A DNA stretch of 64,000 nucleotides, taken from Pacificimonas flava. Lineage in GTDB: Bacteria; Pseudomonadota; Alphaproteobacteria; Sphingomonadales; Sphingomonadaceae. Of this stretch, positions 54,006 through 64,000 are shown one piece after another (within the stretch, counting starts at the first letter, position 1; each line of letters begins with the position of its first letter). Location of the stretch: NCBI RefSeq assembly GCF_000342165.1, contig NZ_AMRV01000003.1, forward strand, positions 403,453 to 467,452, read 5' to 3'. Below the pieces are notes generated by a model that saw nothing but the letters and a program-made list of their open reading frames with translations, was not told the DNA's origin and ran no database searches. The position numbers and the translations under genes were made by a program.

Positions 54006-54913
54006 GACGAAGCCCTTGCAGCCGCGCCGCTTCGGATTTCCTCGATCCGGCGCTCGACTTCACCAGGCTTGCGGCGAAGCCAGAGCATGATGCCAGTCCA
54101 CAAAACCCAGATTGTCGCGAGGGTCAGGGCGGCCCAGATTAGCTTGAGCGGAAGGCCGCCGTAATCGCCGAAGTGCAGCGGTTTCGACATCATCAGCGCC
54201 TGGTTGATCACCGGCATGGTGCGAGCGTCGGTAAGTTCGCCAGTCGCCGCGTCGACGAGTGCCGGTGTCAGGAGATGCTGCGTTACCGGGCGATCTCCTT
54301 GGAAAAATATCGCGTAGTGATGGCCCGATGACCAGGCTCCGCCCGGAAAGCCGATGAACTGGGGGCTTTGGCCGGGAATCGCTTGCTGGGCGGCCGACAT
54401 CGCCTGATCGATCGAGCCGTAGTCTGCAGGTGGCAGCGCCGGGGTTCGAGCATAGGCATCCGTCATTCGGGCGATCTCACCATCGCGCCAGTTCTCGGTA
54501 AGGGGATCGGCAAAGGCATTGATTGCGCCGGTAAGGGCAATCACGAGCATCCAGGCCAGCGCTACGATGCCGAGGAAATTGTGCTGATCCAATCGGCGAA
54601 GGCGCTTATTGCGACCTTTCCTGACGGTACCGAACGGCAATTTGCGCATGAACGGGGCGTAAAGCACGACGCCGGAAATTAGCGCGACCACCAGCAATAT
54701 GGCCATCGCTCCCAAGAACAACATGCCGGGCAGGCCGGGGAACATGTCGGTGTGCAGCTGGAGCAGAAACTCCATAACCGCATTGCCGGGCGCGGGACCC
54801 AGTGACGCGCCGGTCGTGCGGTCGAGGAAAAGCAGCGTCATGTCCTCGCCCGCAGCGTCGGGCGCCGGGCCGGTAGTCACGGTCAGCAAGGGGCTGTCTT
54901 GGCTGAAGGCCAT
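54002..54913 (-). CDS. PepSY-associated membrane protein, 5'-truncated
   Basis: 303 residues from the first usable ATG. It contains the middle and end of the PepSY-TM family: LHTDMFPGLPGMLFLGAMAILLVVALISGVVLYAPFMRKLPFG, RLDQHNFLGIVALAWMLVIALTGAINA, and the C-terminal MMSKPLHFGDYGG and WTGIMLWLRRK. Full-length relatives begin with an extra membrane helix and about 100 residues more. In frame upstream homologous-looking codons continue to a TAG near 54972, after which the family sequence is missing, so the gene has lost its start. Such proteins reduce ferric siderophores. Confidence 0.75.
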   Translation of the reverse strand: MAFSQDSPLLTVTTGPAPDAAGEDMTLLFLDRTTGASLGPAPGNAVMEFLLQLHTDMFPGLPGMLFLGAMAILLVVALISGVVLYAPFMRKLPFGTVRKGRNKRLRRLDQHNFLGIVALAWMLVIALTGAINAFADPLTENWRDGEIARMTDAYARTPALPPADYGSIDQAMSAAQQAIPGQSPQFIGFPGGAWSSGHHYAIFFQGDRPVTQHLLTPALVDAATGELTDARTMPVINQALMMSKPLHFGDYGGLPLKLIWAALTLATIWVLWTGIMLWLRRKPGEVERRIEEIRSGAAARASS

Positions 54914-54967
54914 GAACAGCGGGACTTCGAGGGCAAGCCCGAGTTCTATATCGCAAGTAGCAGATTC

Positions 54968-54998
54968 TTGCTATTGCGAACCAGTCGCATTCCTATAG
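54968..54998 (+). promoter_or_regulatory. Dyad-containing promoter of the FTR1 gene
   Basis: ATTGCGA-ACCAG-TCGCATT (54973-54991) is a near-perfect inverted repeat 18 bases before the FTR1 start, resembling Fur-type boxes of GC-rich proteobacteria. It is also flanked by TTGCTA (54968-54973) and CTATAG (54993-54998) at a 19-base spacing like MerR-type promoters. Iron control by Fur is the simpler reading. Confidence 0.5.
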
Positions 54999-55008
54999 AA
55001 AGGCCCGG

Positions 55009-56940
55009 ATGCTAGCCTCACTCACTTCTCCACATACGGCACTAAAAATTTTTTTCATGGCCATACTTGTCGGCCTGTCGGGCATGGCGCGCGCGGAGGG
55101 CTCAGAGGTGCGCACGACGTGGCGCCTTCTCGACTACATCGCTGTCGATTACTCCGCAGCGGTGTCGAACGGGCAGGTCATTGACAATTTCGAATATGAC
55201 GAAATGGTCGAATTTTCTTCGACCGTCGGCGAACAAGTAGCCGCGCTTCCCGATGCTTCGGCCAAACCCGGTCTAATCGCGATGTCTGTGGACCTGCGTC
55301 AGGCGATTGAGAAGAAAGCTTCGGTCGAGCGCGTTTCCCGGCTGGCCCGTGCCTTGGGTGGATCGCTGTTGGAGGCGTACCCGGTTCCGCTGGCTCCCCG
55401 AAGCCCGCCCGATTTGTCTCGCGCATCGACGCTCTTTTCCCAGAACTGCGCCTCGTGTCACGGTGCATCGGGCCGTTCCCCTCCGGCAGCCAGCATGACG
55501 CTCGAGCCTCCGCCGATCGATTTCACCGATGCCGACCGAGCGCGCCAGCGCAGCATTTTCGGTCTCTATCAGGTTATAACGCAGGGCCTAGAGGGCACGT
55601 CGATGCCCAGCTTTGCTGCACTTCCGGAAGCCGATCGTTGGGCCCTCGCATTCTATGCGGGCGGCATTGCATTCGAGGATATTGAACGGGGGGAGAAAAT
55701 CTGGCGCGAAGATGATCGTGTCCGGCGTCTGATACCCGATCTCGAGACACTTGCAGCCATCACACCCGCAGAGCTTGCCGATGCAATTGGAGATAATCAG
55801 GCGTTTGCTGTCATGGCATACCTGCGATCAAATCCCGGAGTTGTCAGCCAGAGAAGCGAGAACGGCTCGCTCGATCTTGCGCGCCAGACCCTGCAGCAAA
55901 GTCTCGCCGCCTACGAGCGGGGCGAACGCGCAGAGGCGCGCCGACTAGCTCTGTCGGCCTATCTTGACGGCTTCGAACCGGTCGAGGGTATTCTCGCGAC
56001 GCGCGATGGCGATCTCATGCGGCAGATCGAGCAAGCGCTCAGCCAATATCGTTCAGAAATCGAGAGCGACGTGCCCGTCTCCCGATTGCGCGAACGACAC
56101 GCTTTCGCCGTGAGCCTGCTTGAGCAAGCGGATGTCGCTCTCGCGCCCGAAGCAGCCAGCGACATCTCGACTTTTCTTGGTGCCTTCACGATCCTGCTGC
56201 GCGAGGGGATAGAGGCACTTCTCGTGGTGATTGCCATGATCGCCTTCGTGCGTAAATCCAGCCGTGGCGAAGTAATCGCCTACGTGCATGGCGGGTGGGT
56301 CGCCGCGCTATTGGCAGGCGTAGCCACCTGGGTGGCCGCGACCTATTTCGTCAGTATCAGCGGAGCGAGCCGCGAGCTGACAGAAGGATTCGGTGCGCTG
56401 TTGGCGGCGGTCATCCTCATTTCCGTCGGGATCTGGATGCACGGCAAGAGCCAGGCAGATGAATGGCGACGCTATATTCAGCAGAAGATGGGAAAGGCTC
56501 TCTCGAGGCGATCGTCATGGTTTCTCTTCGGGCTCGCCTTTGTCGTAGTCTATCGCGAAGCCTTCGAGACGATCCTGTTCTATGCCGCCCTCTGGAACCC
56601 AGACAGCAGTTCGGTGATACTTGCAGGGGCCGCGTCGGCTCTCGCCGTCCTGTCGGCTCTTGCATGGTTCATGCTGCGCTACAGCCGCAAGCTGCCGATC
56701 ACGCAATTCTTCAAGTACAGCTCGATACTGATCGCAGTCCTCGCGATCATCCTGGCCGGCAAGGGTGTGGGCGCGTTCCAGGAAGCGGGCACGATCTCCA
56801 TGACTGCGGTGTCAGGACTTCCCCCCCTGCCCGATCTCGGGTTCTTTCCCACCGTGGAAACGCTCGCCGCTCAGCTGGTAGCCGTCCTCGCTTTGGTGCT
56901 TGGATTTCGCTACGGTAATCGTCACCACCGCTCACAGTAG
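55009..56940 (+). CDS. FTR1-family iron permease with cytochrome c domain
   Basis: 643 residues. A signal peptide (to about 30) leads a periplasmic part with a cytochrome c heme site CASCH (147-151) and Met-ligand candidate SMPSF (200), then a helical linker and the FTR1 permease (about 385-635) with the two RExxE iron-binding motifs REGIE (398) and REAFE (516). Such c-type fusions are thought to oxidise Fe(II) as it is carried into the cell. Starts divergently from the truncated PepSY gene. Confidence 0.9.
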   Translation: MLASLTSPHTALKIFFMAILVGLSGMARAEGSEVRTTWRLLDYIAVDYSAAVSNGQVIDNFEYDEMVEFSSTVGEQVAALPDASAKPGLIAMSVDLRQAIEKKASVERVSRLARALGGSLLEAYPVPLAPRSPPDLSRASTLFSQNCASCHGASGRSPPAASMTLEPPPIDFTDADRARQRSIFGLYQVITQGLEGTSMPSFAALPEADRWALAFYAGGIAFEDIERGEKIWREDDRVRRLIPDLETLAAITPAELADAIGDNQAFAVMAYLRSNPGVVSQRSENGSLDLARQTLQQSLAAYERGERAEARRLALSAYLDGFEPVEGILATRDGDLMRQIEQALSQYRSEIESDVPVSRLRERHAFAVSLLEQADVALAPEAASDISTFLGAFTILLREGIEALLVVIAMIAFVRKSSRGEVIAYVHGGWVAALLAGVATWVAATYFVSISGASRELTEGFGALLAAVILISVGIWMHGKSQADEWRRYIQQKMGKALSRRSSWFLFGLAFVVVYREAFETILFYAALWNPDSSSVILAGAASALAVLSALAWFMLRYSRKLPITQFFKYSSILIAVLAIILAGKGVGAFQEAGTISMTAVSGLPPLPDLGFFPTVETLAAQLVAVLALVLGFRYGNRHHRSQ

Positions 56941-56960
56941 CGGGGCATCTCGAACCCGCT

Positions 56961-57496
56961 CTAATTGTTCGGTAGACGCTCCTTCGGTCCGACGCCTATT
57001 CTGCGGACCAGCCACAGGGTCGCAGTAGGGACAATGACCCACATGAGCATGGGTACAAGTCCGATATGCGTTCCTGGCAGCAGGGGCATGAGATCGCTGT
57101 AGGTCCAGCCCCAGTCGGCCCCGACCGCGAGAACCTCGACGCTCGCAGTGATGACAAGACCTGTCGCGAGGTATGCACTAAAACGTCCCGCGGGCCAGCG
57201 CACCAGCCATGGGGAATACGAGTTGCCGATAGAGCCCGCGAGATAGGCCGCGACCATGATACCGGCATCGCCGAACGATGCGAGGCCGCAGCGGTATGCG
57301 GCCTGGGCGGGCGTCAGTCCACCCGCCTCGTAAAACGGCAATTGTAGCATTTCCCAGACGAACGCGATCAGAAACCCGATCACCGAAATCCAAACCAATG
57401 GATGTGCGCCGCGCCATGTCTCACCGCTCGGATTAGCGCTCGTTCCATGCGATCGCGTGGCGAGATCCGTGCGTTCGTCTTTACGGTCAGTGCGCC

Positions 57497-57500
<4 letters not shown>
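56961..57500 (-). CDS. Uncharacterised membrane protein of the ATPase operon
   Basis: 179 residues. After a hydrophilic N-terminus come about five helices with conserved-looking polar residues: [56 protein letters not shown] and [19 protein letters not shown]. Similar proteins recur beside heavy-metal ATPases in sphingomonad islands, but no function is known. It begins within the ATPase stop (4-base overlap), so it is made with the pump; a metal-related role is inferred. Confidence 0.7.
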
Positions 57501-59854
<2,354 letters not shown>

Positions 59855-59896
59855 GTATTCTTCCCGTTTCGAAAGCGCCTATTGAAATACCAGACC

Positions 59897-59939
59897 TTAG
59901 TGATCATACTATCATAATACACTGATATATAATCACTAA
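59897..59939 (-). promoter_or_regulatory. AT-rich inverted repeat upstream of the ATPase gene
   Basis: ttagtgat (59897-59904) and atcactaa (59932-59939) form perfect 8-base arms around an AT-rich centre that includes TATGAT- and TATTAT-like -10 candidates for the minus strand. They end 43 bases before the ATPase start and probably mark its promoter and operator. No regulator is identifiable nearby. Confidence 0.45.
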
Positions 59940-60043
59940 TCAGCATTTTTTGATCCCTGTTTTTTCGGCTAGCAATCACCGGGTAATCACCATGCCAAAT
60001 TTGGTAAGCACGCGCCGCCATGAACGGATTTCTGCGATTGCGA

Positions 60044-61294
60044 TCATGATGCAGGCGCTGCCAATCGGAAGCAGGTTGCGAAACGCTTGCGGTCAGCCGC
60101 GCTTATCCCAGCCTCCGTGAACAGCTGTTCCCACCGTGTCGCTACGGTTCTGCTCATGTTTTCGGCGATTGCTTTCGCGTCATCATGGCTGAGGTCGAAG
60201 ACCGCGGCACCGGCGAGAGCATTCTCGATCGTTGCATTGCGGCCTTCCGGCCCCACGCCGAGGACGAGCCGTCGCTCCAGTCCCAGCTGCGGTTTCGGCA
60301 CTACATCGTAAAGCGGCGATAGCCGCCAACCCTCACCATCGAACAGGAAGCCATGATTACGTAGGTGATCATCATCATTCGTGACGAGGATATTGAGCAG
60401 CATTCGACGAAATAGCTCATGTAGATCCTGGCGCACTTCGGTTCCGAATTGCCGGATCGCTCCTGCGAGATCCGCATAGCTGAAGCTGCTGACCTCGCTC
60501 TCATGCGCCCCGAGCATTGTGAGCCCCGAAGCAAAGGGCCTGCGTTCCAGCCAGTTGCCGTGAGGAATCCGATCGAACCGCTCGATCAGATAGATGTCGC
60601 GATCAAGGACACAGCGGAAGTCGAGTGGCGGAACGTCGAGACCACACTCGCTGGCAAGCCGCATTGTCGCTAGTTCGACCCTGCATTCGGGAAAGCTGTC
60701 TCCCCGCTTCTGGAATTTCGCGATCCAGGGTTGGTCGCCGATTTTTGTAGCAGCCTTCGGCCGGGCGCCGCCCAGAGATGATCCGGCTGCCAGCAAGGCT
60801 CTTAAGTTCTCGTCGAGTTCGTCGACATGCTGCGCGCGTTCGGCGGCTTCCGCTAGCTCTGCGAGCGTGAACTCTTCGCCCGGAGCAGGGCCACCCCCCC
60901 ATGGCGTAATTCTCTCCGGCTGGGCGGATGTCGGCCCAAAGGCGAGCGCCCCTACACGATGTTCGCCCGAGGCCAGAATGAGATCGATTTCGCTCGGCAA
61001 GCGATCGCCCATCGCCTTGTACATCAGGTATTGGCCCCAGCCATCGGGAGCAGCATCCCGAATGCCACCGAACACGGCAAAGCCTTCTTCCGTCCTGAAC
61101 GTTCGAGAAGTTCCAGCTTCGTGCAACGGTAGAGCTACAGGATCGACCGGAATACGGTCAGTGCGTTCCAGATAACGCCGCCCGTAAGCGAAGGTAGCAA
61201 ACTGGTTGCGCGGTTCGTCGGTCATCGTGAGAAGGCCTGCCGGAACAGGCCCCTCCTCTAGATGCACGAAGACATAGGTGCGGATGGTCGTCAC
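60044..61294 (-). CDS. hipA: HipA-family serine/threonine kinase toxin
   Basis: 416 residues of the HipA family: N-terminal domain (VFVHLEEGPVPAGLLTM, LPLHEAGTSRTFR), the loop SSLGGARPKAAT, IAKFQKRGDSFPECRVEL (ATP lysine), DIYLIERFDR, catalytic LLNILVTNDDDHLRNHGFL and SPLYDVVPKPQ. E. coli HipA phosphorylates GltX and arrests growth. It follows the HTH gene by 6 bases, an operon order (antitoxin first) typical of hipBA. Confidence 0.9.
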   Translation of the reverse strand: MTTIRTYVFVHLEEGPVPAGLLTMTDEPRNQFATFAYGRRYLERTDRIPVDPVALPLHEAGTSRTFRTEEGFAVFGGIRDAAPDGWGQYLMYKAMGDRLPSEIDLILASGEHRVGALAFGPTSAQPERITPWGGGPAPGEEFTLAELAEAAERAQHVDELDENLRALLAAGSSLGGARPKAATKIGDQPWIAKFQKRGDSFPECRVELATMRLASECGLDVPPLDFRCVLDRDIYLIERFDRIPHGNWLERRPFASGLTMLGAHESEVSSFSYADLAGAIRQFGTEVRQDLHELFRRMLLNILVTNDDDHLRNHGFLFDGEGWRLSPLYDVVPKPQLGLERRLVLGVGPEGRNATIENALAGAAVFDLSHDDAKAIAENMSRTVATRWEQLFTEAGISAADRKRFATCFRLAAPAS

Positions 61295-61300
61295 GGCTTG

Positions 61301-61642
61301 CTAGAAATCCAGATCATCGTCGCTGACAGCGTGGGTCTTTTGGGGCAGGCGGGACAAATCCTCGCTGATGCCAGCCCGGTCACTGTCTGGGGTTACCAGC
61401 TCGGCAAGGCGCTGTGTCATCCCAAGGACATGCAGGGCGCTCGCCAGAACCGCGAGGCCCACGGTAGGATCCCCCGCTTCGAGGCGTTGCAGCGTTTGAA
61501 CCGAGACGATCATGCGCTCGGCCATTAAACGCTGAGGAAGTTTTCTCCGGCGGCGAGCAAGGGCGATATCCTTGCCTAGCCGTGTAATCGCACGTTGGCT
61601 CTGGGGCGGTAGTCCGCTAGCAGCTCGAGACGAACGGGGCAT
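61301..61642 (-). CDS. hipB: HipB-like HTH antitoxin
   Basis: 113 residues. A XRE-type helix-turn-helix spans about residues 25-75 (LGKDIALARRRRKLPQRLMAERMIVSVQTLQRLEAG, then VGLAVLASALHVLG), and an acidic tail (SDDDLDF) resembles HipB's C-terminus. It would neutralise HipA and repress its own operon at the double operator just upstream (61653-61696). Confidence 0.88.
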   Translation of the reverse strand: MPRSSRAASGLPPQSQRAITRLGKDIALARRRRKLPQRLMAERMIVSVQTLQRLEAGDPTVGLAVLASALHVLGMTQRLAELVTPDSDRAGISEDLSRLPQKTHAVSDDDLDF

Positions 61643-61652
61643 GGCCCGATAT

Positions 61653-61696
61653 ATGACATATCATGCGAAATTCCGCAAATAGAAATGATATGTCAT
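61653..61696. promoter_or_regulatory. Mirrored double operator of hipBA
   Basis: ATGACATATCAT (61653-61664) and its exact reverse complement ATGATATGTCAT (61685-61696) are 20 bases apart, and each arm is itself nearly palindromic. The proximal arm is 11 bases before the hipB start, so bound HipB dimers would cover the promoter. Confidence 0.7.
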
Positions 61697-61714
61697 GTTT
61701 TTTTGCTCTTTCGC

Positions 61715-61980
61715 TTGAAGCAGATTTACCGAAGGAAGATGCTTCAACGCCTCCTGCACGAGGCTTACAATGGCCATGGCTGAGTGGAGAGGCGCTGGTG
61801 AGCGGTCGCTAGGCCGTGGCTTGACCATTGTACTTCAAAAGTCGCTGTGCAGTTGCACGAATTGTCTCGGCGACTATATCGCAAACGTCACGCATGTCGG
61901 CACAAGCCGACAGCCTCGGAAGAATTCCGAGGTCCCGTCCTCCAGTTGGAGGTTAACCGACGGACCCTGCAAAGGGTTCG
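61715..61980 (+). ncRNA. Candidate structured RNA or leader with a run of hairpins
   Basis: Eight stem-loops follow one another: 61715-61747 (8 bp), 61749-61764 (5 bp), 61766-61832 (7 bp plus 8 bp with a bulge), 61841-61874 (7 bp with one G-U), 61895-61912 (7 bp, 4-base loop), 61914-61932 (7 to 8 bp), 61939-61952 (5 bp) and 61961-61980 (8 bp with a GCAA loop). The GNRA-type loop favours the plus strand. No RNA family is recognised, and it lies between divergent hipB and a small ORF at 62030. Long ORFs cross it but look Arg/Ser-rich and unlike protein. Confidence 0.45.
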
Positions 61981-62029
61981 CCGAATTTCGTTCGAACGCT
62001 CTCGCAGGTCCAACCCGATGGAGCATCGA

Positions 62030-62245
62030 ATGCATTATTCAGACGAGGAAATCGAACGCGCGAAGACATTATTCGCTTGTGAGGCAGGTAAGGCCGGCCA
62101 TGACAGAATGGCGATTGCAGCGATGGCCGGAATGAGCAAGCCCAGAAAAATCAGCCATATCACTCATCTGCGGACTTGGCGTGACTACCTTCCGAAGGCG
62201 CGACGCGCTTTACAGAAGGAAAGATCGGATCGAAATTCTCGATAG
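62030..62245 (+). CDS. Hypothetical 71-residue protein
   Basis: Small soluble protein starting MHYSDEEIERAKTLFACEAG and ending basic (LPKARRALQKERSDRNSR), with a helical look. GGAG lies 6 bases before ATG 62030. The frame is open further upstream to 61847, but those codons fall inside the hairpin region and are Arg-rich. No family recognised; it sits directly after the structured stretch. Confidence 0.45.
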   Translation: MHYSDEEIERAKTLFACEAGKAGHDRMAIAAMAGMSKPRKISHITHLRTWRDYLPKARRALQKERSDRNSR

Positions 62246-62461
62246 GGGGCGCAAGTTATCACATGATCTGAACTGACCCAGACATGGGGCAGCAATAAGA
62301 ATCAATGGCGCAAGTGAGAAGCCGCCGCGGCAGATAGGTATACCTCGCGGCTGAGCGGCAATGGCGATGCGACGCTCAAACCGACGGGGTCGAAGCGCAG
62401 AAGTGACTCCTTTCCAACCTGCTCTCACAATACAGACGGGCTGGAGGGGAGGAGGGCCTTT
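62246..62461. other. Upstream region of the Toprim gene
   Basis: About 215 bases with no supported gene. It ends in a strong ribosome binding site (ggaggaggg) for the next gene and presumably holds its promoter; no clear -10/-35 pair stands out. Confidence 0.5.
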
Positions 62462-63397
62462 ATGAGCGAACCGAAAGGATCGCGATGTGCCATGTCCCAC
62501 CGATATTTCACCGAGATAAGCTCTTTGGAAGCAACCGCCCGCCGCATCTGCGAAAGCCGTGGCGGCAAATGGTCCGGCACCAAGGGCATGGCTCGTTGCC
62601 CCGCACATGACGACCGCACACCCTCGCTCGGCATATCGCTCGGGCGACAAGCCATCCTCTTCCACTGTTTTGCGGGATGCGACCAGCAGAGCGTGCTGGC
62701 TGCTCTGGCGCGTGAAGGTTTCGAGGCACCGGCGCTTTTTTCAGGTTCTGCGACCACCAACGAACCCGAATCGACCAGCACCCGCAAACCCTCGGCGGCA
62801 GCGCTGAGGATCTGGCGCGATGCACAGCCACTGCGTGCCAGTCCGGCAAAGGCATATCTTGAGAGCCGCGGCATCCTCGCCGCATCGCCGGCGCTGCGCT
62901 TCCACCCACGAACGCCGCTTGGTCCGAAGGGACGAACACGCTTTCTGCCCGCCATGATCGCGGCAGTCAGCCTCGACGAGGGGCCGATCGCCATCCATCG
63001 CACGTTCCTTTCGGGCAATGCCAAGGCCGATTTCGACAAACCGAAGCGCGCGCTCGGCGCGTTCGGGGAAGCTGCTGTCCGCCTTTTCGCTCCTACCTCC
63101 GGCAAGCTCGGCCTCGCGGAGGGCATCGAAAGCGCGATGTCGGCCTATGCTCTCACCGGCATTCCCGTCTGGGCAACCCTGGGCAATGAGCGCTTCGGTC
63201 TCGTCAGCGTGCCTGAGAGCGTGACCGAGCTTCACCTCTTCGTCGATCACGATGCTGGCGGCGAGCTGGCCGCGTCGCGTGCCCTGGCCGCCTATGCCCG
63301 CGATGGGCGGACGATCCACGTTCGCAAGCCATCGTCACGCGACACAGACTGGAACGATGAGCTGACAGCATGGCTGCGCCGCAAGGCGACGCGGTAG
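62462..63397 (+). CDS. Toprim-domain primase-like protein of a mobile element
   Basis: 311 residues. The N-terminal zinc ribbon of DnaG type reads CPAHDDRTPSLGIS with FHCFAGCDQQ; the middle (RIWRDAQPLRASPAKAYLESRGI, FLPAMIAAVSL) matches DUF7146, and the C-terminal Toprim fold has LAEGIESAMSAY and LFVDHDAGGELAASRA. Such proteins are typical of plasmids and integrative conjugative elements, where they may prime transferred strands. ATG 62462 follows ggaggaggg; 62492 is an alternative. Confidence 0.85.
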   Translation: MSEPKGSRCAMSHRYFTEISSLEATARRICESRGGKWSGTKGMARCPAHDDRTPSLGISLGRQAILFHCFAGCDQQSVLAALAREGFEAPALFSGSATTNEPESTSTRKPSAAALRIWRDAQPLRASPAKAYLESRGILAASPALRFHPRTPLGPKGRTRFLPAMIAAVSLDEGPIAIHRTFLSGNAKADFDKPKRALGAFGEAAVRLFAPTSGKLGLAEGIESAMSAYALTGIPVWATLGNERFGLVSVPESVTELHLFVDHDAGGELAASRALAAYARDGRTIHVRKPSSRDTDWNDELTAWLRRKATR

Positions 63398-63472
63398 AGG
63401 AGAGAGGGCTTCTCGAATTCCTGATCCGGCAGAGGGCGTGTCCCGATGCCTTCATCAGGAGGACGAATTGCC

Positions 63473-64000
63473 ATGTTTCAATCAGACCTGTTTCCCGCCG
63501 GCGAGCAGTTGCCGTCCATGCCCTTGGCCTATGCCATTGGCACCCGAGTTGCCGCGCTTCTTGCTTCGGGACGTCATCTTACCCGTACCGACATTTCCGG
63601 GCTGTTCGCCGAAGAGACCGGTGTTCTGGACTGGGGAGGTGCCTGGACGATCGACGACTACAACAGCGCGGTCGAGATCGGCGCACTACTCTGGCTTCGA
63701 GAGTCCTCACGGATCGATCTGGCGACGAATGTACACGAAGCCGAAGCGCGGTTCGACTGGCTCGAAGCAGCCTTGCCGCCACGGCACGTTCGCAGCGAAG
63801 CACAGGTCGAGCTCCAGCAGTTCTCGACCCCGCCAATGCTGGCCTGTCTGATGGCGAAGGCCGCAGCTGTCTGCGCGGAAGACACGCTCCTCGAACCGTC
63901 CGCAGGCAATGGTGCCCTTGCTCTCTGGGGTTGCCTCCAGAACGCTTCGCTGCTCCTCAACGAGATCGATCCGGCAAGACGAGACGGTCTGGCCCACGTC
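63473..64000 (+). CDS. Strawberry notch/methylase-type protein, N-terminal part
   Basis: The first 176 codons of a large gene running off the window. It starts at ATG 63473 behind aggagga and reads MFQSDLFPAGEQLPSMPLAY, then TDISGLFAEETGVLDWGGAWTIDDYNSAVEIGALLWL, FSTPPMLACLMAKAA and the SAM-binding motif LLEPSAGNGALALW. This is the start of the fused methylase plus strawberry-notch helicase proteins of conjugative elements. It lies 75 bases after the Toprim gene. Confidence 0.8.
   Translation, partial: MFQSDLFPAGEQLPSMPLAYAIGTRVAALLASGRHLTRTDISGLFAEETGVLDWGGAWTIDDYNSAVEIGALLWLRESSRIDLATNVHEAEARFDWLEAALPPRHVRSEAQVELQQFSTPPMLACLMAKAAAVCAEDTLLEPSAGNGALALWGCLQNASLLLNEIDPARRDGLAHV

Noticed and set aside
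59991..60110. Short plus-strand ORF before hipA's end
   Set aside because: About 40 codons, mostly antisense to the end of hipA, with no ribosome binding site; the composition looks non-coding.
61715..61980. Retron, integron attC or CRISPR reading of the hairpin run
   Set aside because: No reverse transcriptase or integron integrase is nearby, no attC core sites are seen, and the hairpins are not repeats of one another.

Overview
The window reads as chromosomal DNA of a GC-rich alphaproteobacterium, most likely Sphingomonadales. Evidence: a class I lysyl-tRNA synthetase, a phaR/PHA-synthase-like divergent pair, a SUF operon led by an Rrf2 regulator, TonB receptors of sphingomonad type, a DUF6491 lipoprotein, and a lysC/ptsP neighbourhood of alphaproteobacterial type. 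Genus was not resolved.

Positions 1 to about 48750 are dense core chromosome. From the left: the N-terminus of phaR facing a PHA-synthase-like hydrolase, thiolase and a methyltransferase; ptsP, a TonB receptor, a flavin oxidoreductase, lysC and a DinG-type helicase on the minus strand; an SLC13/RCK permease; lysK with a coupled TPR protein; a glutathione/methylglyoxal cluster (gamma-glutamyltransferase, gloB, gloA, thioesterase, metallopeptidase); phhB-bioY; two SDRs and a DMT exporter; an Fnr regulator; a long-chain acyl-CoA ligase; a second gamma-glutamyltransferase; pyrD; a DUF885 peptidase; an AraC regulator; the operon sufR-B-C-D-S-T-A, almost every junction translationally coupled; smr and mltA; then a peptide operon (POT transporter, amidohydrolase, metal-ligand-less amidohydrolase) and a nitroreductase.

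At about 48800 the character changes: lower GC, direct repeats, and a 16-bp sequence identical in form to the 3' end of a tRNA gene. I read this as the left end (att site) of an integrated island that fills the rest of the window. It carries a compact mercury-type operon (merR divergent from merT, a GDCCVxC small protein and a MerA-like flavoprotein without the classic cysteine tail or metal-binding head), an iron section (TonB receptor, a hydrophobic ORF fused in frame to it, a 5'-truncated PepSY protein, an FTR1-cytochrome c permease), a copper-type P-ATPase coupled to an uncharacterised membrane protein, a HipBA toxin-antitoxin pair with a mirrored double operator, a strongly structured non-coding stretch, and the start of a conjugative-element module (Toprim primase-like protein and an N-terminal strawberry-notch/methylase protein running off the window).

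The most unusual items are the tRNA-end att boundary, the reduced mer operon, the run of about eight hairpins at 61715-61980, and the rearranged TonB/PepSY locus.
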